50,001 bases of DNA from contig WOYS01000038.1 of assembly GCA_011620645.1 (NCBI GenBank), positions 7,937 through 57,937 on the forward strand, given 5' to 3'. Under the pieces are notes generated by a model. It saw nothing but the letters and a program-made list of their open reading frames with translations. It searched no databases and was not told where the DNA came from. Below are positions 10,901 through 16,583 of the stretch, piece by piece. Every line of letters starts with the position of its first letter. Within the stretch, counting starts at the first letter, position 1. The position numbers and the translations under genes were made by a program. This stretch comes from Mycobacterium sp. (GTDB lineage Bacteria; Actinomycetota; Actinomycetes; Mycobacteriales; Mycobacteriaceae).

Positions 10901-11229
10901 TTGGTATCGGGCAGCGGCTCCTCAGCGGCCAGCGCGCGCACCCACTGCAGCGGCTCGAAGCCGATGGGGCGCACCACGACGAGCTCGCGGGCGACCGGCT
11001 CCAGCAGCAGCGCCGCCTCGCCGACCAGCTCGCTGAGTTCGGATTCGATGCCCGCGGAGCTGACCAGTTCCTCCAGGCTCTCCAACCAGGCGCCGCCCTG
11101 ACCACCGAACGCGACCGCATACGGCTCACCGGCATTCAGCAGGTCCACAAGCGCATGGGCGCCCGACAGCGAACCCTCGCCCAGGCTGCTCTTGCCGGCT
11201 GTCACCCTGTCGTGTTCATTGATCGTCAC
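1951..11229 (-). CDS. fas: Type I fatty acid synthase (Fas)
   Basis: This is the multifunctional de novo fatty acid synthase, about 3,092 residues, which in mycobacteria makes C16-C26 acyl-CoAs that feed FAS-II and mycolate synthesis. Domains in order: acetyl transferase with GHSQG (Ser about 152); enoyl reductase from about 430 with a VGGGIGTPERA motif near 610; hot-dog dehydratase with DHNPIHTDRA near 1250; malonyl/palmitoyl transferase with GHSVGEYTAL near 1453; an Ala/Pro linker near 1755-1785; ACP with probable pantetheine Ser 1831 in DGASSRRNQ; ketoreductase with VVTGASKG near 2143 and YGEAK near 2308; ketosynthase with Cys 2743 in VGACATAA plus later His motifs. The GTG at 11229 is chosen because GGGAGAT precedes it and the MTI-type N-terminus matches relatives. 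A short repeat is embedded at 8271-8304. Confidence 0.98.
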   Translation of the reverse strand: MTINEHDRVTAGKSSLGEGSLSGAHALVDLLNAGEPYAVAFGGQGGAWLESLEELVSSAGIESELSELVGEAALLLEPVARELVVVRPIGFEPLQWVRALAAEEPLPDTKQLTTAAISGPGILLTQMAAIRALTRQGLDLMGTPPVAMAGHSQGILGVESLKGKGARDAELLALLELIGAAGSLISRRRGMVGRGDKTPMVSVTNVDPDRIAALLEEFSTDVRTVLPPVLSIRNGRRSVVITGTPEQLGRFELYCSKITEKEEAERKNKLRGGAVFSPEFNPVQVEVGFHTPRLADGVALVDRWAAKCGIDAELAHAMTESIFVSPIDWVADVEALHTAGARWIIDLGPADTVTRLTAPVIRGLGIGIVPAATRSGQRSLFTVGAVPEVPAPWTSYAPSTVTLPDGSVKLSTKFTRLTGRSPILLAGMTPTTVDAKIVAAAANAGHWSELAGGGQVTEKIFDDRVAELTQLLEPGRAIQFNSLFLDPYLWKLQLGGKRIVQKARQSGAPIDGVIVTAGIPELDEAVDLIEELNGIGITHVVFKPGTVDQIRSVIKIAAEVPGKDVIIHIEGGRAGGHHSWEDLDDLLLATYADLRKLSNITICVGGGIGTPERAAEYLSGRWARDYGFPLMPLDGILVGTAAMATLEATTSPAVKQLLVDTTGTDIWVGAGKAQGGMASGRSQLGADIHEIDNAASRCGRLLDDVAGDADAVAERRDEIIAAMADTAKPYFGDVSDMTYLQWLDRYVELAIGEGDSTADTKTADSPWLDVTWRDRFEEMLKRAEGRLHPNDSGPIETLFCADAEGEALLEHPAAAVDTLLNRYPDAENIKLHPADVPFFVTLCKTPGKPVNFVPVIDKDVRRWWRSDSLWQAHDARYTADQVCIIPGTAAVAGITRVDEPVGDLLDRFEQAAIDEVVATGAVAVPVVSRRQANPGATGPIAVVLDSPDVLWAGRTAINPVHRIGAPSEWQVHENSGTAGRSGATGEARVATHPSTGSRLELTDEGVTLSVPLSDIWIDIKLTLPAATVNGGMPVVTPEDAASAMRAVLAIAAGVDGVDSLPVVVDGTATVTVDWDPEEVADHTGVTATFGAPLAPGLTLVPDALVGRCWPAVFATIGSAATGGGFPVIEGLLSLVHLDHAAHLLAPMPKSVAELTVTATASEATDTEVGRVIPVSVTIIDADGTELARLEERFAIRGRTGAVELEDPVRAGGAMTDNATDTPRRRRRDVTLTAPTDMSAFAVVSGDHNPIHTDRAAALLAGLKGPIVHGMWLSAAAQHVVTATDGRATPPARLVGWTSRFLGMVLPGDEIEFRVDRVGIDRGAEIIEVTAKVAGHLVMAATAQLAAPKTVYAFPGQGIQHKGMGMEVRARSKAARKVWDIADKFTRETLGFSVLHVVKDNPTSLIASGVHYHHPEGVLYLTQFTQVAMATVAAAQVAEMREQGAFVEGAIACGHSVGEYTALACVSGVYELPALLEVVFHRGSKMHDIVPRDEKGRSNYRLAAIRPSQIDLPDDDVTAFVEAIAERTGEFLQIVNFNLRGSQYAIAGTVRGLEALEEEIERRREISGGKRSFILVPGIDVPFHSEVLRVGVADFRRSLERVMPVDADPELLIGKYIPNLVPRPFTLDRDFIQEIRDLVPAEPLDEVLADYDTWRNERPRELMRKIVIELLAWQFASPVRWIETQDLLFIEEAAGGLGVERFVEIGVKTAPTVAGLATNTLKLPEYSHSTTEVLNAERDAAVLFATDTDPEPEDEAPPAEASAAAAPAAAAPAAAPTPAAAPSGGQSGGVRPDDLVFDAADATLVLIALAAKMRINQIEPLDSIESITDGASSRRNQMLVDLGSELNLGAIDGAAEADLSGLKAQVTKLARTYKPFGPVLSDSINDQLRTVFGPSSKRPAYIAERVSKTWELGPGWAKHVTAEVALGTREGSSVRGGNLGDLHEGALADVATVDKVIDAAVTHVGARKGISVSLPSSGAAGGGVVDSAALGEFAEQVTGPNGVLANAARTILGQLGLDSPVSAPEAVSDADLIDLVTTELGSDWPRLVSPVFDARKAVVFDDRWASAREDLARLWLLDESEIDADWQRLSQRFEGAGNVVGTQASWWQGRALAAGRNIHAALYGRAAAGSGNPDKGGYANEVAVVTGASKGSIAASVAAQLLEGGATVIATTSKLDDDRLAFYRTLYRDHARFNATLWVVPANMASYSDIDALVEWVGTEQTENLGPKAIHLKDALNPTLLFPFAAPRVGGDLSDAGSRSEMEMKVLLWAVQRLIAGLSHLGAERDIASRLHVVLPGSPNRGMFGGDGAYGEAKAALDAVVTRWKAESSWSQRVSLAHALIGWTKGTGLMGHNDAIVGAVEEAGLTTYTTAEMASMLLALCDIESKVAAARAPIEVDMTGGLGEIEIDMAELAAKAREEMSSAAAEDEDPDDAGVIRALPSPPRGYAAAPPPAWDDLDVDPADLVVIVGGAELGPYGSSRTRYEMEVSGQLSAAGVLELAWTTGLVKWEDDPRPGWYDTETGDLVDEAELVERYHDAVIAKVGIRELVADGFLDADHSAPLLVSVFLDKDFAFVVSSETDAREFARYDPEHTVIAPVPDSADWQVIRKAGTEIRVPRKAKLSRWVGAQIPTGFDPTVWGITPDMANSIDRVALWNIVATVDAFLSAGFSPTELMRWVHPSLVASTQGTGMGGMTSMQTMFHGNLLGRNKPNDILQEVLPNVVAAHVVQSYIGGYGAMIHPVGACATAAVSVEEGVDKIRLGKAELVVAGGFDDLTLEAIIGFGDMAATADTQMMRAKGISDSKFSRANDRRRLGFVEAQGGGTILLARGDLAVKMGLPVLAVVGYAQSFADGVHTSIPAPGLGALGAGRGGTDSVLARSLAKLGVGADDIAVISKHDTSTLANDPNETELHERLADSLGRSEGAPLFVVSQKTLTGHAKGGAAVFQMMGLCQIMRDGVIPPNRSLDCVDDELNHAKHFVWVREPLHLGDRFPIKAGLVTSLGFGHVSGLVALVHPQALLAALPADQRAEYQARANTRVLDGQRRLASAIAGGPSLYEKPADRRFGHDTPEKRQEAAMLLNPEARLGADDHYTK
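8271..8304. repeat. Copy of the short GC-rich repeat inside the fas coding sequence
   Basis: The plus-strand block contains GGTCGCTCCGCTCCTGCCCG and aligns with few differences to GGTCGCTACGCTCCAGCCCG of the repeat at 1-90. It encodes a Gly/Ser/Ala-rich stretch (SGTAGRSGATGEA) in frame, in the segment between the enoyl reductase and dehydratase motifs. Insertion into a tolerated linker is the simplest explanation. Confidence 0.6.
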
Positions 11230-12027
11230 GGTCTTGTTATCTCCCTCGGTGCAGTCTTTGTTCACGCTGGTCGTGCCGGTGGTGGCGCGTCGTCGCGGCG
11301 AGGATGCGGCGGGTTCCCGATAGTCCCGTCGTCCTGCGGTCCGGCGATTCGGCGTTGAATCTCCGTTGGGCCGGTGCTCATCCAGAGAGACCGGGCGTCA
11401 CACAAGCCGATCCCCGGACGTGTCCTGATGACAGCCCAACCCCACTAAGAGTGTCATAAGAGCTGAGGCTATTTTCCTTCCTCGAATGATTACTGGCGAG
11501 TTCTACGCCCGGGTAACCACACGTAGCACAACAACCGCTCCCGCGACCGTGAAACCTCTGCGAGACAAACGTCCTGCATGCAAGTGGTTACGGCCGAGTA
11601 GCTACAACTTCCCAGATCAGCGCAATGCTGTGACCAAATCGTTATATAAGAATCTCGCCTGCCGCGGCGCACCCGGCCGGCCCGTCGGAGGCGGCGAAAA
11701 GCGGACACATCGGCAACATGTGCTCACCGGGCTTTCATACTTGCCGAAATTAGTTTGCTGAAACTTATTACTGATCGGTAAGCATCAGCCCCACCGACCG
11801 AAGTTGGGCTTGAGGATGTGGTTAATGTCCACGGACTCCCACCCCCGCAGTACGGGTGCCACCTGCCGCAAAGCGAGCGAAGTGCAAAATATGGAAGAAA
11901 CTGCATAGATGCAAACTCTGGCAACTTCGGTGAGGCATCTCACCGACAGTGCATTGGAGATTCATCCCACCAATTTGGGAGGATGGGCGCACTGCACATC
12001 GCCCTGAACCGACGAATAGAGGTCAGC
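11230..12027. other. Divergent intergenic region between fas and the MFS gene
   Basis: About 800 bases contain no convincing gene. The fas ribosome-binding site (GGGAG on the minus strand, about 11240) is at one end and the MFS site AGAGG (12018-12022) at the other. The section around 11640-11790 is noticeably more AT-rich than its surroundings and should carry promoters for both directions. Plus-strand open frames running into the MFS gene have no family resemblance upstream of 12028. Confidence 0.7.
11446..11462. promoter_or_regulatory. TAAGAG direct repeat upstream of fas
   Basis: Two TAAGAG hexamers (11446-11451 and 11457-11462) are spaced 11 bases apart, about one helical turn, roughly 220 bases upstream of the fas start. 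Mycobacterial fas-acpS is known to be controlled by the TetR-type activator FasR at the promoter. Whether this element is part of that site is only a guess. Confidence 0.25.
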
Positions 12028-13299
12028 GTGCGTCCCTGGATCATCTGGGCGACCGGACTACTGGCATACGTCGTGGCGGTTCTCAACCGCACCACCCTGG
12101 GGGTGTCGGGCCTGGAGGCCGGCGACCGCTTCCACGCGAGCCCCAGCGTGCTGTCGATATTCGTGGTGCTGCAGATCATCGTCTACGCGGGCGCCCAAGT
12201 GCCTGCGGGCGTGCTACTCGACCGCTACGGCTCCAAACTTCTCGTCGTCTCCGGCACCGCACTGATGGTGACCGGGCAGCTGGCCATCGCCGTCACCGAT
12301 TCACTGCCGCTGGCGCTGGCCGCCCGGGCCGTCGTCGGTCTCGGTGACGCGGTCACCTTCATCTCGGTGCTGCGCCTAGTCCCGCACTGGTTCCCGGCCC
12401 GGCGGGTGCCGCTGCTGACCCAGCTCACCGGGATCAGCGGCCAGCTCGGCCAGGTGCTGTCGGCGGTGCCGTTCCTGGCTTTGCTGGGCCTCAACGGTTG
12501 GACGTCGGCGTACCTTTCGGTAGCGGCGTTCGGGGTGATCACCATGGTGCTGGCGGCCGCGCTGCTGCAGAACACGCCGAGCGGACACCTGGTGACCTCC
12601 GAGACGATGTCCGTGGGGGACACCCTCACAAGCGTCCGCACGGTCTGGATGCGACCGGGCACCCGGCTCGGGTTCTTCACCCACATGGGCACCCAGTTCT
12701 CGGTGACGGTGTTCGCACTGATGTGGGGGGTCCCCTACGTCACCACCGCCCAGGGTCAGACCCGGGCGGTCGCGGGGATGTTGCTGACCATCTCGGTGGT
12801 GACCGCGATCTTCGCGGGAGTGGTGCTGGGAATCCTCACCGGCCGGTACCCGCATCGCCGGTCGGCCTTCGTGCTCGGCATCATCGGGAGCAATGCGGCC
12901 ATCTGGACGATCGTGCTGGCGCTGCCCGGCCGGGCGCCGCTCTGGCTGCTGATCGTGCTCGTCGTGATCATCTCCGTCGGCGGACCCGGCTCGATGGTCG
13001 GCTTCGACTTCGCCCGCACCTTCAATCCCAGCGCGATACTGGGCACCGCTCAGGGCATGGTCAACATGGGCGGCTTCCTGGCCTCACTGCTGCTGATGCA
13101 GGCGATGGGCTGGATCCTCGACGCGGCCGGGGGCTATTCCACCGAATCATTCCGGCTCGCCTGGACCTTGCAGTACCTGGTCTGGACGCTGGCCGTCGTC
13201 GGCATCCTCGTCACCCGGCGGAAGGCCCGGCGGCTGATGAAGGCCGAGCAAGAGCGGTCACTGCTGGAAACCTTCGATCCGCAACCCGCCGGACGCTAG
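12028..13299 (+). CDS. Major facilitator superfamily transporter
   Basis: A 423-residue integral membrane protein with about 12 hydrophobic segments. A motif-A-like loop, GVLLDRYGSKLL, lies after the second segment, and the N-terminal half has the charge pattern usual for MFS secondary carriers. The GTG at 12028 is chosen because AGAGG lies 5 bases upstream and the first helix begins directly after (RPWIIWATGLLAYVVAV). The preceding open frame is hydrophilic and unlike an MFS N-terminus. The substrate cannot be deduced. The gene diverges from fas and stands alone, followed by a gene with its own promoter. Confidence 0.85.
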   Translation: MRPWIIWATGLLAYVVAVLNRTTLGVSGLEAGDRFHASPSVLSIFVVLQIIVYAGAQVPAGVLLDRYGSKLLVVSGTALMVTGQLAIAVTDSLPLALAARAVVGLGDAVTFISVLRLVPHWFPARRVPLLTQLTGISGQLGQVLSAVPFLALLGLNGWTSAYLSVAAFGVITMVLAAALLQNTPSGHLVTSETMSVGDTLTSVRTVWMRPGTRLGFFTHMGTQFSVTVFALMWGVPYVTTAQGQTRAVAGMLLTISVVTAIFAGVVLGILTGRYPHRRSAFVLGIIGSNAAIWTIVLALPGRAPLWLLIVLVVIISVGGPGSMVGFDFARTFNPSAILGTAQGMVNMGGFLASLLLMQAMGWILDAAGGYSTESFRLAWTLQYLVWTLAVVGILVTRRKARRLMKAEQERSLLETFDPQPAGR

Positions 13300-13398
13300 G
13301 CACCCGACCCGGTCCGAAGGCTGTGGTGTGGAAACGCTCACCTGATCATCCTCTCCCCGACGGTTGCGGCCCGCACCGGCTCACCCGACGCGGCAGGC

Positions 13399-13404
13399 TA
13401 GCGT
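13399..13404 (+). promoter_or_regulatory. Predicted -10 of the IspD-like gene (leaderless)
   Basis: TAGCGT fits TANNNT and ends exactly 6 bases before the GTG at 13411, the spacing of mycobacterial leaderless transcripts. No Shine-Dalgarno sequence is present between it and the start. Confidence 0.5.
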
Positions 13405-13410
13405 GAGCGC

Positions 13411-14139
13411 GTGCCCGCAGCTTCCGGTCCCACCGCAGTCGGCGTGGTGCTCGCCGCCGGGATCGGGTCGCGGGTCGGCGCCGACGGCAACAAGGCGTAT
13501 CTGTTGCTGGCAGGCAGGTCGATGCTGTCGTGGTCGGTGCGGGCGGTGGCCGACACGGCCGAGATCGGCCGGGTCATCCTGGTGCACCGGCGCGGCGAGC
13601 GCGAGGTGGCCCACCGCGCTGTGCAGGACGACCTTCCGGGCAGGTCCGTCGAACTCGTCGAGGGCGGCGACAGCCGTCACGAATCAGAGTTCAACATGCT
13701 GCGCCATATCGCCGCCGATATCGAGAGCGGCTCGGTCGACATCGTCCTCATCCACGATGCCGCCCGCCCACTGGCCGGCCCCGACATGATGCGCGCCGCA
13801 ATCGCCGCCGCCCGTACCTACGGCGGCGCGGTGCCCGCGGTACCCGCGGAGGGTCTGGCCCGCCCGCTACCCGGCGGTGGCCTCGAACCGCTGACACAAC
13901 GGTTGGTGCGTGTGCAGACACCGCAGGCCTTCCGGGCCCAGCCGTTGCTCGACGCTTATCGGCGCGCCGATACCGAGACGTTCGACGGCACCGACACCTC
14001 GGCCTGCGTGCAGCGTTTCACCGATGTCGATGTGCGGGTATTCCCCGGTGCCGCAACCAATCTCAAAGTGACCTACCCACCCGACATCCGCCTCGCCGAA
14101 CACCTGCTCGCGGGTTCGGTCAGCTCCGACACGCGATGA
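13411..14139 (+). CDS. IspD/TarI-family cytidylyltransferase-like protein
   Basis: A 242-residue GT-A-fold nucleotidyltransferase resembling 2-C-methyl-D-erythritol 4-phosphate cytidylyltransferase. It keeps the nucleotide-binding LAAGIGSRVG loop, HDAARPL, QTPQAF and the C-terminal NLKVTYPPD segment. The usual PKQ after the loop is NKA, and the TDT(I/V)K substrate loop is replaced by AEGLARP, so it may not act on methylerythritol phosphate. Mycobacterial ispD is normally next to ispF, which is absent here, so this is probably a paralogue. The GTG start at 13411 is supported by a leaderless-type -10. Its 3' end overlaps the oppositely oriented relative by 20 bases. Confidence 0.75.
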   Translation: MPAASGPTAVGVVLAAGIGSRVGADGNKAYLLLAGRSMLSWSVRAVADTAEIGRVILVHRRGEREVAHRAVQDDLPGRSVELVEGGDSRHESEFNMLRHIAADIESGSVDIVLIHDAARPLAGPDMMRAAIAAARTYGGAVPAVPAEGLARPLPGGGLEPLTQRLVRVQTPQAFRAQPLLDAYRRADTETFDGTDTSACVQRFTDVDVRVFPGAATNLKVTYPPDIRLAEHLLAGSVSSDTR

Positions 14140-14746
14140 TGGCGTCCAGTAGTGCCGCATCGGCAGGCAGGTCGACGGGCACTGCGTCCGCGTCACCGGC
14201 TACCGTCACCAGGCCCTCACCTCCGCCGAGCCCGGCGTGAAAATCGACCAGGCGCGCCACGGAGCAACCGTACGGATACTGGGTGATCCTCAACTCGGCG
14301 CGATCCACCGTTGACCGGATGATGCCTTGTCCGTCAACCATTTTCACGGTGTCGGTGACGGGCAGCACCGGGACCACCAGTTCTGCGCCGTCGACTAGAG
14401 CGTCGGCGACTCGTGCCACCAGCCCGGCAGGCATCACCGGATACCGGTGGTGGGCGACCAAGGCGTGCGTCACGGCCACCGAGCGCAGCTGCTGTGCCGC
14501 CAGCGCCAAGCAGTCTGCGGTGCTCGGCGATTCGCCCGCATCGACGATCCGAACCGGTCGCCCCGCCAGGCAGGCCTGCACGTCCTCGATCAGCCGGGCG
14601 TCGACCACCACCAGCACCTCGTCGGCCGCGGAGGCGAGCGCATGCACGAGCCGCACCAGAACGGGCTCACCCCGCACAGGGGTGAACACCGACGCCCGGT
14701 GCTGGGCCACCGGCGCCGGCAGAGGCAGGATCGCTGAAAGTTTCAC
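14120..14746 (-). CDS. Divergent IspD-like protein lacking the nucleotide-binding signature
   Basis: About 208 residues related to IspD. It has PVTDTVKMVDGQG followed by a VDRAELRITQ stretch in the place of the IspD substrate loop, and an overall IspD-like length and pattern. The N-terminal LAAGxGxR loop is replaced by LPLPAPVAQHRAS, HDAARP by HHRYPVMP, and QTPQ by TQYPYG, so cytidylyltransferase activity is doubtful. The GTG at 14746 is chosen to begin at the first beta strand; a further GTG at 14794 would add 16 residues. It converges with the plus-strand IspD-like gene and overlaps it by 20 bases. It may be a regulatory partner, a repurposed enzyme or a decaying duplicate. Confidence 0.65.
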   Translation of the reverse strand: MKLSAILPLPAPVAQHRASVFTPVRGEPVLVRLVHALASAADEVLVVVDARLIEDVQACLAGRPVRIVDAGESPSTADCLALAAQQLRSVAVTHALVAHHRYPVMPAGLVARVADALVDGAELVVPVLPVTDTVKMVDGQGIIRSTVDRAELRITQYPYGCSVARLVDFHAGLGGGEGLVTVAGDADAVPVDLPADAALLDAIIACRS

Positions 14747-14903
14747 CGCGGTCAGGGTATCGGCCCGGATCGCCAGGTCGCCGAAGGTCCGCACGCCCAG
14801 GCGGCCCGGCCGATCACCGAACGCAAGGAGATGGCAGCCATAGACTCGTGAAATTCAGCCGCTGACGACACTGTTTGACCAGGGTGAGGGCCGGGTAGTG
14901 AAC

Positions 14904-14934
14904 TTGCGTGGATCACCGTCGATCCTGTTAGCCT
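14904..14934 (+). promoter_or_regulatory. Predicted promoter of the hemophore-like gene
   Basis: TTGCGT (14904-14909) and TAGCCT (14929-14934) form a plausible sigma-A-type pair with a 19-base spacer, giving a leader of roughly 85 bases before the ATG at 15026. Confidence 0.4.
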
Positions 14935-14965
14935 TTTCATCAGAACAGCCAGTAACGAAAACGCC

Positions 14966-15005
14966 GTCCTCCACGACAAGGAGGATGTCGCCCGAATCAG
15001 TCGGG
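14966..15005 (+). other. Two leader hairpins before the hemophore-like gene
   Basis: GTCCTCC (14966-14972) can pair with GGAGGAT (14980-14986), and CCCGA (14991-14995) with TCGGG (15001-15005). The first hairpin buries an SD-like GGAGG. They lie within the predicted 5' untranslated leader and could affect stability or translation; no known riboswitch is recognised. Confidence 0.35.
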
Positions 15006-15025
15006 CGGGGAAAGGTAAAAACCAC

Positions 15026-15364
15026 ATGCTCAAGGTGTCGCGCACGAGGCTTGCCGTCGTGATTGGTGGTATTGCTCTGTCGGTGCCGATGTCGGTCGGG
15101 ATCGCCTCAGCCCAGCCCGACCTCGGACCGGTCGTCAACACGACCTGCACCTACGATCAGGTGTGGGCTGCCATGAACGCGGAACAACCCGACCTGGCCG
15201 CGCGGTTCAGCGCCCAGCCCATGGCGCTGGGAATGCTGCGTATCTTCCTGAACTCCGGTCCGGCGGAGCGGCAGAACACGGTGAACCAGATCGCCGCCGA
15301 CCCGAGCGTGCAGAGCTACCTGGGCGCTACCACGCAGCTCGCCGGTAGCTGCAAGAACTACTGA
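15026..15364 (+). CDS. Secreted hemophore-related protein
   Basis: A 112-residue exported protein. A Sec signal peptide covers about residues 1-29, with probable cleavage after ASA before QPDLG. The mature part has two cysteines (about 41 and 109) that could form a disulfide, and the small helical pattern of the mycobacterial hemophore family exemplified by Rv0203 (NTTCTYDQVWAAMN, then an ALGMLRIFL segment). Family members bind heme in the periplasm or medium and pass it to MmpL transporters; heme binding here is inferred from resemblance. The ATG at 15026 follows a GGGGAAAGG stretch. A convergent hairpin follows. Confidence 0.75.
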   Translation: MLKVSRTRLAVVIGGIALSVPMSVGIASAQPDLGPVVNTTCTYDQVWAAMNAEQPDLAARFSAQPMALGMLRIFLNSGPAERQNTVNQIAADPSVQSYLGATTQLAGSCKNY

Positions 15365-15389
15365 CGGCTCGCGAACTACGCCCCATTCT

Positions 15390-15406
15390 GTAACGCCGAG
15401 CGTTAC
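15390..15406. terminator. Bidirectional hairpin between convergent genes
   Basis: GTAACGC (15390-15396) and GCGTTAC (15400-15406) form a perfect 7-bp stem with a CGA loop. It sits between the hemophore-like stop (15364) and the acyl-CoA dehydrogenase stop (15420), where both transcripts should end. Confidence 0.65.
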
Positions 15407-15419
15407 GCAGATCGCGGGC

Positions 15420-16568
15420 CTAGAGGCCGAGCGACTTGGCGATGATCACCTTCATAACCTCGCTGGTGCCGGCGTAGATCCGCGCCACCCGGGCGTCCGT
15501 ATAAAGCCGGGCGATCGGGTATTCCATCATGTAGCCGTAGCCGCCGAACAGCTGCAGGCAGCGGTCGATGACCCGGGCCTGCATCTCCGTGCAGAACAGC
15601 TTCACCCTGGCCGCATCCGGCGCCGACAACTCACCGTCGACATGCAGCGCGACAGCCCGGTCCAGCATCGCCTGAGCCGCCTCGACCTCCGTCGAACAGG
15701 CCGCCAGCTCGAACTTCGTGTTCTGAAAGGATGCCACGGGCGTCCCGAACGCCTTGCGGTCCTTGGTGTAGTCGATGGCCGCGGCGATCGCCGACCGGGC
15801 CTGGGCCACGGATCCGACGGCCACGGTCAGCCGCTCCTGGGGCAGGTTGTGGCCGAGGTAGCTGAACGCCTCCCCCACCTCGCCGAGCACGTTGGCGGCG
15901 GGCACCCGCACGTCGACGAACGACAGCTCGGCGGTGTCCTGCACCTTGCAACCCATCTTCTCCAGCTCCCGGCCGCGGGTGAAGCCGGGCATCCCATCCT
16001 CCACGACGAGCAGGGTGAGTCCCTTGCGCCGGTTGTCCGGATCGGTCGAGGTGCGGGCGACGACGACGACGAGGTCGGCCTGCATCCCACCGGTGATGAA
16101 CGTCTTGGCGCCGTTGACGATCCAGTGGTCGCCGTCCTGCACGGCGGTGGTGCGCATACCGGCGAGATCCGATCCGGTGCCGGGTTCCGTCATGGCCACC
16201 GCGGTGAGCAGGGTCCCGTCGGCCAGTCCGGGGAACCAGCGCTTGCGCTGCTCCTCGTTCGCGTAATGCAGGAAGTACGGCAGGATCACCTCGAGCTGGG
16301 TGCGCACCGTCGACAGCGTCACCAGTGCCCGGGCCGCCTCTTCCTGCAGGACCACGTTGTAGCGGTAGTCCGGTATTCCGCCACCGCCGTATTCCTCGGG
16401 GATGGCGACGCCGAGCATGCCGAGCTCACCCATCTTCTCGAACACCGCACGCGGCATCCGGCCGCCCTTCTCCCACTCGGGGTAGGCAGGCACCACTTCC
16501 TTCTCCACGAAGTCGCGTGCCAGTTCGCGGAATGCCTCGTGATCTTCGGTGAACAGATTGCGTTGCAC
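15420..16568 (-). CDS. Acyl-CoA dehydrogenase (FadE type)
   Basis: A 382-residue FAD-dependent acyl-CoA dehydrogenase, normal family length, catalysing alpha,beta-desaturation of an acyl-CoA. Visible are the FAD-binding TEPGTGSD motif (about 128-135), FITGG, and the C-terminal LQLFGGYGYMMEYP block. The MCAD-type Glu position reads YAGT, but the Glu in LPQERLTVA matches the long-chain/isovaleryl type of catalytic base. The GTG at 16568 follows AAAGGG. It is last in the minus-strand run CoA-transferase, hydratase stub, thiolase, dehydrogenase, and lies 15 bases after the thiolase. The acyl substrate is unknown; branched or long-chain is plausible. Confidence 0.92.
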   Translation of the reverse strand: MQRNLFTEDHEAFRELARDFVEKEVVPAYPEWEKGGRMPRAVFEKMGELGMLGVAIPEEYGGGGIPDYRYNVVLQEEAARALVTLSTVRTQLEVILPYFLHYANEEQRKRWFPGLADGTLLTAVAMTEPGTGSDLAGMRTTAVQDGDHWIVNGAKTFITGGMQADLVVVVARTSTDPDNRRKGLTLLVVEDGMPGFTRGRELEKMGCKVQDTAELSFVDVRVPAANVLGEVGEAFSYLGHNLPQERLTVAVGSVAQARSAIAAAIDYTKDRKAFGTPVASFQNTKFELAACSTEVEAAQAMLDRAVALHVDGELSAPDAARVKLFCTEMQARVIDRCLQLFGGYGYMMEYPIARLYTDARVARIYAGTSEVMKVIIAKSLGL

Positions 16569-16583
16569 GTGTTGCCCTTTCGA

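Noticed and set aside
11818..12027. N-terminal extension of the MFS transporter
   Set aside because: The extra 70 residues are hydrophilic and unlike the family, while a good ribosome site and the first membrane helix begin at 12028.
13411..14139. Calling this gene the housekeeping ispD
   Set aside because: The substrate loop differs, PKQ is NKA and ispF is not adjacent; mycobacterial ispD normally pairs with ispF.
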